Part shown: positions 43,301-54,058 of the stretch, piece by piece | Numbering within the stretch: the first letter of the stretch is position 1 | Layout of the letters: the number at the start of each line of letters is the position of its first letter | Assembly: GCA_014529385.2 (NCBI GenBank) | Contig: CM043965.1 | Coordinates: 65,073,190 to 65,137,189, forward strand | DNA: 64,000 bases | From: Adiantum capillus-veneris | Taxonomy: Eukaryota > Streptophyta > Polypodiopsida > Polypodiales > Pteridaceae | Direction: 5' to 3' | The notes under the pieces: generated by a model | The model's database searches: none | What the model was told of the DNA's origin: nothing | What the model saw: only the letters and a program-made list of their open reading frames with translations | Translations under genes and position numbers: made by a program

Positions 43301-43331
43301 ATCACAAAAGCACCTAGTTTTGCGTATGTGA
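40304..43331 (+). pseudogene. MULE-type transposase (Mutator superfamily), decayed
   Basis: 40304-40470 encodes RSRRYNCPFKVVVQHFYD and IIMVHGTHERKLC, a FAR1/MULE N-terminal zinc region. 41060-41572 has FILIIQDEWMWEMALQF, GLPLYVVVLPNQNGMGIPIW and SIAIVTDKN, the DDE core with Asp residues. After a shift come CWFHVKKAWVENLL (41600s) and RFGRLFPHGNVVTTNLVERL (41950-42010), the end of the core. 42231-42776 carries a SWIM zinc finger, CSYCDCSDWGSQCKHLYGI. A possible C-terminal piece at 43068-43331 reads VPTKSHSCHTCHALLPLSQ. It would cut and paste an element with terminal inverted repeats. At least three frame breaks. Confidence 0.75.
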
Positions 43332-46300
43332 ATTGCTTGTAGTGTTTTTCGCTCTTGGAGGGACTTGTGATGGGTAGCGAGAATCATGAGGCAATGTATT
43401 GGTATCAATGTTTACCTGGACATGAGCCCCATATTGACATGAATGTGCATACTCCATTATTTTGGGTATATATATATTTGTTGGGCGTAGGCGAGCACTG
43501 CCTGGATATGGATAATAGTATATTATATGCATAATGTAGTGCTTGTAGCTTCTCCACCTGTTATATTATATAACAAGGATGCGTGCACTAGAGCTCTTCA
43601 ACAATGCTTTCTCTTGTGGCAGCTTGCCACTGGCTCAATTTTTTTGCATTGGAAATCTTCTTTTCTTGTTTGTGTCTGGGTTTTCAAACAACAAAAGTGC
43701 ACCTAAATTGTGACTGGATAGTTTTTGGTTGTGTTATGTTGGTGCATTGGATTTGGCCATATGATCCTGCTAATGCTTCCTCGTGGTGAACTGGCATAAG
43801 TTTAAATTTTTTTGCATGGCATTCTTTTTCACTACTATGTATTTGGGTCCTCAAACATTGAGAAAGTGCATCAACATTGTCACTAGACAACTTAGGTTGG
43901 TGCATTGGATTTGGTCACAACTATGCTAGCATATTGTGCATCTTGACCTCACTTTCTCTATTTTACATTTATTTTCGGGTTTAAGGTCTCCCTTGTTGTC
44001 TACTTGAAGCTACCCAAAGCTGCTTAGGGAGGATCAAAAGTGGTGGCAATCGCAGATTTGGACAACCATCAATTAGGCCATAAACACAGCAATAGGGCAA
44101 GCCTCTTGTAATGTGGCAACATCATGCAAGCCTTCTATTCGTGAAGGTAGAACAGAGGAGCCTTGCCTTCTGCTGGTGCTAGCCTTGTGGGAGAGGGGGA
44201 GAGAGGGAGGGACAGGGGCCAAGTCTTCCTTTCCCTCAATGTGTGCTAGTATTTTGGTGACATTTTTTTTGAATGGTGAGCTTGCTCAGAATGCAAGGCA
44301 TTATGGCAAGCTCTGGTTAACATTGATTGTAAAGGTGTCCTTTGCCTTAATGTGTCTTTTGTCGATACTAGCATTCTAGTGAGTTTTCCCAATGGCGAGC
44401 TTACTCGGGGTGTAGATCAGTAAGGCAAGGTCCACATATTCTGGTTAGCATAGAAGGTTGATCTTGAGTGTCTAAACATGCATCTTGATGGCCAGATGCA
44501 AATATGAAAAATGGAGTAGGGACAACCTACGGGGAGCACGCAGAGCCGTATGTGCATGTCACCATGACAGCTATGTGTAACGCTGCGAAGTACATGACAA
44601 ACATCCCCATGAATTAGGGTTATGTATATTACCATGCACAAAACTAGAAAACAATGACAATGTAATGAGAACTTTTCCATGGTGGAGGTGGCCCTTGTGA
44701 CGTAAACCAACAAGGGACATAGATGCAACAATGCAATCTGACCTACCAACCTTGGCAGCTCCGTTTGTGTAAACATAACAACAAACAAGGATGGAGCAAC
44801 CTATAATTGCAACCCCCACTTGTGGACATGCACTTTGCATAGACGATGAAAGCAATGACGCTAGATTTAAGTAGAGGGTGAAGATGAAGTTTCAATGGAC
44901 AATGAAAATCGTCGTAACATGAAACTTAGTGGATGGGGATGACTTTAATATAAACTCTCAAGTCATGTGTAGGTAGACAGTTATGGCAATTGTGAAGTTT
45001 GAGGTAGATAATGAGAAGGAATCAAAAGGAAATTTCAAGATGTTTAAGTGCCTTGCATTGTCCGATATGCATCGTGAGGCTACCTAAAAGGATGTTGTTT
45101 AAGATGTCAAGTTGGGGAGCCGTCAAAAAGGTCATTGGAGGAGAAAACGACGACTCATATTGGTTGTAAACCATAGATCGAAAAACCACCGCTATAATAA
45201 ACAAGGGCATGTTTATGTAGACAGTGACAATTATATTTTAGTAGACAAGATAATCATAAATTTAGTGGATGGGGATGGCTCTAATGTAGATGATAGTTTT
45301 GTGAAGGTAGACACCCCTTGAGAGTAGACATGGACGAGGATAGTATGCAATAGGAGAAGACTACCACATTTGAGTGAACAATAGCAAAAAATGACAAGTA
45401 GATAAGAGCGACCATCAAAACATGGGTAAACAAGTGTTGTGTGTTTGGCACCCTCGAGAAGTAAAGAGAACCTTGTCCCAAATAAAAAACCAAGACCTTG
45501 CATAACTTGGGATTAGGCAACATAAGCAAAAAAATCAATAATAGACTTTACACCTCTCTCTTCACTCCTGGTGCGTAAGTTCTAGAGAGTCAAAGTACAA
45601 TAGGTAACTTTTCTTTCTTGGTAGTCGAAGAAGTCTCGCACACCTTTTTATGTAGAGGGCAAACATGGACCAATGGTGCCTGTGAGACAAGCCAGAATGG
45701 TTAGTTGCACTACTTTACAATTGGAAAGGGATGTAGAAAGCACATGCTAGAGCACACAAATACCTACCCACAACTGGCCAAAAGCAAAAGACCAGCTTAC
45801 TCATGTCAACACCCATAAACTGTTGTGAGAGAAATTGTCTAAGAAGATTGGTGCCCATGGTATACCACAGGGAATCAATGATATGGATCTTGTTTAGGAT
45901 GTGTGCTGGTAATTCGTGCTCAACCCACCTGCAAGGAAGCAAGCACACATGCACCAGGTGAACACCATAATATCTGCAATCAAACTCCACAGGTTAATGC
46001 AAGACATTGTCCATACTATGCACAAAGTCTGGGACGATGCCTCCTCGTGCAACTTACTCGATAGCAATGCCTGGTCCACATCAACTATTATCTTGAATCT
46101 CATCACTGTAGACAAAATAGATGCCATTGATGCTAGCTTGGCAACAAACAATGAGGACTCAACACAAAAAAAATGACGCTCGACGACAAACAATGAAGGG
46201 TGAGCCAATGTACACACCTGGCAGTGGCTGTGTTTCCCCAGGTGGTAGTGACCTTGTCACCCCACCCTCTGCAACATTCACACTGCCATTTTGAATGGGG

Positions 46301-47450
46301 AAGTTGAGGCACACATGGGACCCCGACGCAACACCACATGGTGTGGACACATCTATGAAACCTTGGTCTTTTGGCTGGATCGAATGGCCAATTTTTCCTG
46401 ACGACCTGGTGAAATCACCTACATTAAATCACAAGCACCCCAATAATCAGCAATGGAGCAAGCCCAAAAAATTTAAAATTGATAATATGAAAATTTGTAT
46501 GTGCCAAAAATAGAAATCTAATAATTGTAAATATTGGAAAACTAAAAATTTGCAGGTACCAAAAATAAAAAATCTTTAAAAATTGAAATTTTCAGCAAAT
46601 GGAAATATATTACCTCATCATGCTGTTGGAAATCGATGTGCAGGGTCATTGAAGCAAATCTAGTAAATGCGTATGCGGTTTGTTGACTCGGGGAAGACAT
46701 GGGCTCGGCATCCTTGATCTCAACTATGGATGGTGGTGGTGGAAAATCCTCAGCATCCTTAGTGTCGTGTATGGATGGCTCCGCAACATCACTATGTATG
46801 GCTGGCTACTCATCGACATGTGCGATTGTTGGTGAATCAACAAGGACATATGGGTGCAAGGACCTCGACCTCTGGTGTAGCACCCATGCCAATCAAGGAC
46901 CTAGATGTAGACGATTCATTCTTAGACCCCACCGCCTCCTATCCTCCACTCCTATGCTCAATGGCCTCTCTTCATAGTTGTTCCCCAAAACCACCTTTAG
47001 CATCCAACTCATCTTTATCACACCTGCACTCATCTCATCTTCCTCCTCCACATCCTGATCCAAATAATATTTATCGCACCCGCGCTCATCCTCCTCATCC
47101 AAGTCATCTTTATCGCACCTGGGCTCCTCCACCTCCTTACCCTTGTTGCTATGCAAAGCCTGCTCATCGTTGTCAATATCAGCCATCATCACATTGAGCC
47201 AAGTTGAAAACTCCTTGACACGTCTCTGCACTCAACCCACAAAAGAAATGATGCAGTGCACTAAAATCATATAACCCATATCAATGCTACACCAATGCAA
47301 AAATAGTTTTCATTGCAAGTTTTCCTTGAACATGACAAAATTTGATCAGAAAAAAAATTGAAAAATTGAATAGCTAGCTGCCATTGGTCAACTAGCTACC
47401 AACAAAAGTTCAAAGTCCCAACAATTTTCATTACTTGACACGATGCATCA
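43332..47450. other. No gene recognised
   Basis: About 4.1 kb of moderately A/T-rich DNA with only short frames. At about 44930-45000 and 45240-45340 a block around AACTTAGTGGATGGGGATG with GTAGACA recurs. A minus-strand frame at 47231-46893 is acidic (DKDDLDEEDERGCDKYYL) and might be a fragment of a charged host or transposon protein. I cannot identify it. Confidence 0.35.
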
Positions 47451-47499
47451 CACATGGTAGCTACATGCATGTAGATGATTGTGTATAGTCGAAGACAAC

Positions 47500-49480
47500 T
47501 ACCTTGAACAAACAAAGATGGACCATGGGCAAACACGGCTTACCTAATGCAAATAGAGACATGGATGCAGTGCAAACAAGGACAAGCGAATGCAAGGACG
47601 CTAGGTAGACATGAATTAGAGTGTGGCCTTGAGGACCAATGTAGCCACGGACCACCGCATGGCCTTGAGGAAGGATCTAGATGAACTAGGCCTTGAAGAC
47701 GAAGGTAGCCACAGACCACTACACGGCCTTGGCGACGTCTTTGAATAAACAAAGACAAAGGAACTTAAGCAGACGGCTTTGAATAAACAAAGACAGAGGG
47801 ACATATGCATTCAATTGGTAGACACAAACCACTACACGGCCTCTTAACCCTGCTTCCGATGAACAAGGACATGCGGATGAAGGTAGCCACATACCACTCT
47901 TGCTGCCTTGAGGACCATCGCATGGCCTTGAGGATGGCTTTGAATAAATAAGGGCAGGAAAATGGAGGTAGCCGCGGACCACGCCAAAAACTCTTCAACG
48001 GGTAGAGCGAATGAAGGTAGCCATGGACCACTGCGCGGTCTTGAGGACAAACAAAGATTGAGGGGACATATGCACTCAAGTAGACAAGCACGAGCATGCA
48101 AGTGCTCGTGTCGACGCTAAGAAGACAAGCACGGGCACAAGCCACGGACAAGTAGACATGAGACGCTCTAAGGAAATAGACAAGGTCACATGAATGTAGG
48201 CATCCAAGTAGACATAGACCACTGCGTGGCCTCCTTAATGGCTCTGAATGAACACAAGCAGGTTAATGGATGTAGCCACGGACCACTGCTTGGCCTTGAG
48301 GACGGATAGGCAAACGGAGGTAGGCACGAACCACTATGCAGCCTTGAAGATGGATTAGAGTAAACAAAGACCTCTAGAGGGCCCTAGGTATCCAAGTGGA
48401 CACGGACCACGTCGAGTACTCTTCAACAGCTTAGCGTGTGAACATGGGGAAAGCAAACAAAGGTAGCCATAGACCACTACATGACCTTGAGGACAGGCAA
48501 AGATCGAGGGGACATAGGCACTCAAGTAGATAAGCATGAACATGCAAGTGCTAGCGTAGACGCTAAGAAGACAAGGATGGCCACAAGCCATGGACAAGTA
48601 GACACAAGCCGCTCTCAGGAAATAGACAAGGTCAGACGAATGTAGGCATCCAAGTAGACACAGACCACTGCATGGCCTCCTCAAATGTGCAACCTTGAGG
48701 ACGGATCTGGATGAACAAGAGCAGACAGATGAAGGTAGCCACAAACCACTACATGGCCTTGAGGGCGGCTTTGAATAAACAAAGACCTCTACAAGGCCAT
48801 ATGAATTCAAGTAGAGATGGACCATGCCAAGAACTCTTCAATGGCTCAGGGTGTGAACAAGGGCAGAGCGAACGAAGGTAGCCATGGACCACTGTTTGGC
48901 CTTGAGGACAGGTAAAGACTGAGGGCACATAGGCATTCAAGTAGACAAGCAGGAGCATGTGAGTGCTAGCATCGACGCTAAGAAGACAAGGACGGGCACA
49001 AGCCACACACAAGTAGACACGAGCCACTCTGAGGAAATAGACAAGGTTAGACGAATATAGGCATCCAAGTAGACATAGGCCATTGCGTTGCCTCCTCAAT
49101 GGCCCTGAATGAACACAGGCAGGCAAATGGAGGTAGCCACATACCAATGCCTGGCCTTGAGGACGGATAGGAAAACGAGAAAAAAGTAGACAAGGATAGA
49201 CAAACACGAGCAACAAATGAGCATAGACATATGGATGTGGTCGTTCCATGTTCACACGGATCAACCCGACAATTTTGAGAAAATAAACAAGGGCAAGCAA
49301 ACGGGGCAATTGAGAGACACGGGTGCAGGTGCAGGAATGGGGGCAGTCACAGATAAGTAGGCACCGGCAAGCACATGCAGGCAATGCATAAGGGAGAGAT
49401 AGGCAATCAGGCAACCACGAACAACTACGAGACCTTGACAAAAACTTTGAATAAGCAAAGATGTTTGACGCGACATAACC
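47500..49480. repeat. Degenerate minisatellite with higher-order repeat
   Basis: At least 14 copies of a unit typified by GTAGCCACGGACCACTGC followed by GGCCTTGAGGAC, between 47641 and 49160, at variable spacing of 50-200 bases. In addition a long composite block (ATTGAGGGGACATA..., AAGTAGACAAGCACGAGCAT, GACGCTAAGAAGACAAG, GGAAATAGACAAGGT, GGCATCCAAGTAGACA) recurs three times, starting near 48050, 48491 and 48908, a period of about 0.42-0.44 kb. Minus-strand frames of up to 288 codons pass through the array. I treat them as by-products of the repeat. Confidence 0.8.
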
Positions 49481-49639
49481 GGTCAAGTAAACAAGCAAAA
49501 CCACATGCAAGCAAGGAAACCTAGAAGCAAGCAAAGCATCCCTATAGCAAACATGAGCAACTACGTCGTATAATCCACAATAATCAAGGCAAACAAACAC
49601 ACCATATGCAAACACGAAAGACTACATGTCAAACGACTA

Positions 49640-51540
49640 AGATATTTACTTAGATGAATCCAAGATATGCTGGGATTCACCTTTAAAGGAGGGAGGTGCA
49701 AGGCGTGAACCCATGGTAGTCATACACATGTCAATATAGCCATGAGATCCATCTTGTGTAGTTGGCTAAATACCACAACAACCATTAAGCTAGCGTCATC
49801 TTGGCCCAATAGTGGGTGTAGAACTAGGTATTATCATGTACGCGAGCATACATCATACAAAGATGTGCATTCTAAGTTTCTATCATGGCTCTAGACATGC
49901 AAGCTAGACTCAGTCACGATGAGGGCGATCACTAAAAGAGGCATGAAATAGGCAAAGTTAGCACAAAAATAAGGTAGCATGTGTACCACGGATGGCTGAA
50001 GAATTAATGCATTTTCAGCTAATCATAACTCGACCAAAAAACTCACGATGTGAAGTGTGAATGTTTGGTTTAGGGTCTAGGAAATAAACCTAGTTGAATC
50101 TAGCATGTGCTTAGTCTCGCAAGAATACATTTTCTTTGCCATATATTTTAAAGAAAAAACAAGGCAAACAAGTAGAGATTGTGTCAAAATCTAGGGTATT
50201 CACACAAAATACCCATTTTTAGAACTTGAAAATCAAGCCCCAATGCTTATATTCACCTTTAAAGGCAAGTGCAAGAACGTATAGACTCATGGTAATCATC
50301 TACATGTCCATATAACTAGGTTCCAGTATATGCTCCATCATGCATGGTATTTACTAAATACGTCGAGGCCCACTTTTCTAAGGCCTGCAGGCTTGACCAC
50401 CTTCCACCTAGCTCCCTTGCCCTGTGCAAGAGGTGCGCAGCAATGCAAATAGTGATCAAGGCACTCCCCCACCCGCAGCCACTCTTGCCCTCCTGCGCCC
50501 GCAACCCCCCTGCTCCTCCTCGATCCCCCTCGTCCTATGCATGCAAACCACTCCCCACAATCCTCATGAAGCGTTCCGACTTTGCCAGCATGGAGATCCT
50601 TGCCCCTCCATGTAAGCTCAATTTTTCCAGCGTGACCCAACTTTCCCACCCGACCTCCCCATGTAGGCCCAACGTCCATGTTTACTTTTAATGCCCATGT
50701 TTACTTTTTTTTTTTGCCTGCGTGAACGGCCTAGATCGTGTTGGAATCCGCCTCTGACTTCCTCTCCATTGATCCCATCGCATAGGCTTCCTTTAATATA
50801 TCGTGTCATATAGTGCTGAGGCTCCCCCAACCAAAACAAGGTATGAATGTTATTCTCACGATGGCCCGCCATGAGGAATAGACTCTGAGACCCGGGCTGA
50901 GATTGAACACACTTTCTCTATTGATGACGGATGTTTCAATCTTTGGCCTAGGAGAGAAGTTACTGTAAAGCAAAGTGGAGCAATATCTTAGATGACAAGG
51001 ATGATGTGTTGCATCCCCAAGGGAATTTGTCAATATAAGGATAATGAGAGTATGTCGGTCAAACAAACGATGTTTTCATTTCTTTTTGTAGGGAATCTCA
51101 ATAGATCCTCTTGAATTTTGAGGGTGAAAAGGGGGATATCGCACGTGGAAGAGAGAGAGTGAGTTTTGTTCTTGCACGCAATCTCTATTTACTTGGTGAG
51201 CCCAAGGCTCTCTTTGCCCTATCCGCAAGCACATGCAACCACGTGGCACGATTAAATTAAATATAAAAATAAAACCAGTGACGTTGCGATACCGAAACAA
51301 AATGAAAAGTAATGCCACGAAAAGCTTATTTTTTGTGTTGATCGTTGATGGCCTATGTAAATTGCTAATTGATTTTCCTTTATCACTCGAGTAGGTTAGC
51401 CATCAGCTCTCATCCCAACATAAATCAACCCTCATCCTGCAAGATCCTATGGTTGCATATCAGGTTGGAAGCTCGGAGTGCCGATAGTGTGGTGCACGCT
51501 CCGGATAAGCTTGTTGAGAAAATTAGGTTGATTAACATGT
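49640..51540. other. No gene recognised
   Basis: Mixed composition. About 50410-50650 is C-rich on the plus strand, giving Pro-rich chance frames, and a poly-T run lies at 50705-50715. About 50765-50835 is the right copy of the inverted repeat described at 40096-40175. Confidence 0.4.
50765..50835 (-). repeat. Right copy of the inverted repeat flanking the MULE region
   Basis: On the minus strand it reads CTCAGCACTATATGACACG, then ATATATTAAAGGAAGCC and GGGATCAATGGAGAGG, aligning with 40096-40175. Confidence 0.55.
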
Positions 51541-51556
51541 TGTGAAATAGATCAAG

Positions 51557-52349
51557 AGGTATGGGTTAAGGTCATATCCAGATTTAATCCCCTACACTTG
51601 CATCTTGAACGCATGTGGCAATTTGGAAGACTCCCAACAAGGGTAGGGACATGAAGCTGTGGGTTGTTTTCATCAAATGAAAAGTGAGGGCATTTCACCA
51701 TATTCCCAACAAGGGCAAGGACAACAAGCTATGGGTTGTTTTTATCAGATGCAAAGCGAGGGCATTTCTCCATATGTAATCACCTATGCTTGCGTCTTGA
51801 AGGCACGTGGCACTTGGTACACCATGTGACGAGGAAAAGAAGGCTTGAAGGGGTGGGGGGAAGATCCTATAAGCGTCACCAGTTTAGTGTGCATGGAACA
51901 TCGTCAAATCCATTGTTGAATCCAAGAAAGAAGCAACATTTTCTGCACAACACAAGCATAATAATTTTTTGATTGGACTAAACGCCCATGCTAAAAAGAA
52001 GGATTCCTACAAAATTAGCAAGATACACATTGAGCCCACTATTCACAAATTTAAGGAGTACATTGGTGAGTGCGTATGCCAAATGTGGTACCCTCACAAA
52101 AGTACAAGAAGTACTTGATGGGCTTCCTTTCCAAAATTTCATTACTTTGAACGCCTTGATTGCATGATATATCCAACATGGCTCTGGCAAGGAAGCACAT
52201 TGGATGTAAAGGAAAGGCTTCTCTCCAAATGTAACTACAGCCTTAAACAAGGCATTGACATGGGTAAGAGAATTCATAGTGAGATTACTAGCCGGTCTGT
52301 TGGAGATAGATGTCATGCTTGGTGGTGCTTTGGTCATAGTCACAAGTAA
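51557..52349 (+). pseudogene. Pentatricopeptide repeat (PPR) protein fragment
   Basis: Broken plus-strand frames give typical PPR phrases in order: YPDLIPYTCILNACGNLED, then CFHQMKSEGISPY and its tandem copy CFYQMQSEGISPYVITYACV, then TLVSAYAKCGTLTKVQEVL. Next come LPFQNFITLNALIA (followed by a stop), the word QHGSGKEAL and GIDMGKRIHSEITSRSV. PPR proteins bind organelle RNA, and those with this AKCG/NVVSWNALI style are usually the PLS type involved in editing. No start, targeting peptide or C-terminal DYW domain is present. Several stops and shifts, and a duplicated 80-base segment (51645-51770), show it is dead. Confidence 0.75.
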
Positions 52350-52768
52350 CACATCCCGAGGAGTGGGGACAGGGGACGGGGCTCAAATGGATTTTTAGTG
52401 TAAAAAAGAGGGTGTGTATTTATATTTTAATGCATGTTTTGTGTCTGGCAGAGAGGACATATATTCACAACCTTGGACGTTTCAATTGCACAAGCGCAAC
52501 TCCATCTCCACAACACTACAAGGTTCGTTATTTGTATCCAGCACCCCATGACTATGTGGTTGCTTGGTGCAGCAGATAAACGCTACGGGGCAGGGCACAA
52601 CTTTCATTTCTTATAATTTTTGGAGAGACCATAGTGCCAACTCTCCACCATACTTTTGTATGGCACCTCTGCATGACGTGCACTATATACTTTGTAGTTT
52701 TAGTTTGTGACTTTTCATTGCAAGAGGATATGTTTAACTATTCACATTGCTTTTTTGCAGCTTGAATC
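52350..52768. other. Flank of copia 2, possible exon-intron remnants
   Basis: No recognisable gene. TGTCTGGCAG at 52443-52452 and TTTTTTGCAG at 52751-52760 look like splice acceptors, the second just eight bases before the copia 2 LTR. Confidence 0.3.
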
Positions 52769-52960
52769 TGTTGGGGTATAAAGCCCAATGTGGTCGCCCA
52801 GGTAAGTGGGCGGGCCGCTAGGTATGTACACATGTTCTTTTGTAAAAACCTAATAAGAACTCACTATGCTCTACACATTACAGTAGAGCGAGTTCACCAT
52901 ATCGTCGTGCTCTTCTTCTCACACTCTCTCTCGCGTCGCACTTCCGCTCGTACTCCTTCA
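52769..52960 (+). repeat. Copia 2 5' LTR
   Basis: TGTTGGGGTATAAAGCC ... TACTCCTTCA. The TC-rich 3' part resembles a pyrimidine-rich transcription start. Confidence 0.95.
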
Positions 52961-52962
52961 AC

Positions 52963-52978
52963 TGGTATCAGAGCTCAG
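52963..52978 (+). other. Copia 2 primer-binding site, initiator-Met type
   Basis: TGGTATCAGAGCTCAG, two bases after the LTR end. Confidence 0.95.
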
Positions 52979-54058
52979 ATCGACGCTCGGGGCAGCACTG
53001 CAGGAGGCTAGAGTCACCAGCTCAGATTGGAGTGAAATTCGACAGGCGAAGACACGGCCCCAAATCTCGTGGGAAAGCCCAAAGGGCTCGGTGTTGTAAG
53101 AATTTCATTCTGAGGTCATCTCGGCCACCGTTCGGCTTCGACAAAGGTGTGCGCCGGCCATTTTCGACTACGTGGTCTCGACGGGTGCAGATCCGACTTT
53201 GCAAATTTGGGGTTTTCAGCCTACGACTGCAGGTGCTGAGGATATCGACACTCCCAAAGTGTTGATTTGTGGCTGTCTACACATCGAAGGACGGCTCACA
53301 GTTCTTGGAGGCGTGTCACATACGACACGGGCGCATCTACACACAGACTGTAGGCGACATCCACTAGTTCATCAGGTAGCTTGTGTTTGCTGCTTGATAT
53401 TCCAGATTTCATCCTGACATTGCAGGTACTTCCACATGGGATGTATTGTCAGAGATGATGTATGTCTGTTGAGGGTTTGCTGGCTGTGAGTCACGCAGCA
53501 AACAACCGCCGCAGCGGTTACAGCATACAGTGGGAAATTTGTGGATGTATGACTTTGTGGGAAGTCTATGTACTGTCAGATTTACTGCAGCCTTTGTTGA
53601 GGGTCGAGTGAGGTTTTATTGAGCTGGGGGATTCTCTAATGTTGAGATCCTTTCGGTGATACAGGTCTTGGAGCGATCCCTCGAGCACCCTTAGATAGGC
53701 AGCTAGGATGTATTGACTGTGAGTTAGACAGTTGGGATTGCATCTTTGCTTTACTGCCGTTGAGGCATTGTCGCAGTCTATGATTACAGGACAGTGACAG
53801 GACAGTCAGAGACAGTACAGGTGCAGGACAGGTTTACCCACAGCTTACAGTGTCAGAGAGACAGTGTTTTTTGAGCTGTTTTTTGGTCTGTTTTTGAGTA
53901 CACCAGAGCCATTTTACAAAGGAGACTCTGCCAAAATTTCTGCAGAATCTGAAGCTTTCTTGGTTCATTTGATAGGTTGATATTGGTTCAGAGGTCAGTT
54001 TACAGGGGAAACTAATCCGAATTTTTCCCAGAAAAGTAAACTACTGTGAAGCGTAGCT
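52979..54058 (+). other. Copia 2 leader
   Basis: About 1.08 kb without a gene, with repeated ACAG/CAGGACAG words at 53785-53850. The gag start at 54059 follows a GTGAAGCGTAGCT context. Confidence 0.8.

Noticed and set aside
46775-47197. 140-codon Pro/His/Ser-rich plus-strand frame
   Set aside because: The composition reflects C-rich DNA and the opposite strand is equally open and acidic. No motif supports either as a real gene.
48749-49615. 288-codon minus-strand frame
   Set aside because: It lies in the degenerate minisatellite. The product is repetitive, Cys/Leu/Tyr-rich and unlike any known protein, and other units have stops in the same phase. Kept as a finding but not called as a gene.
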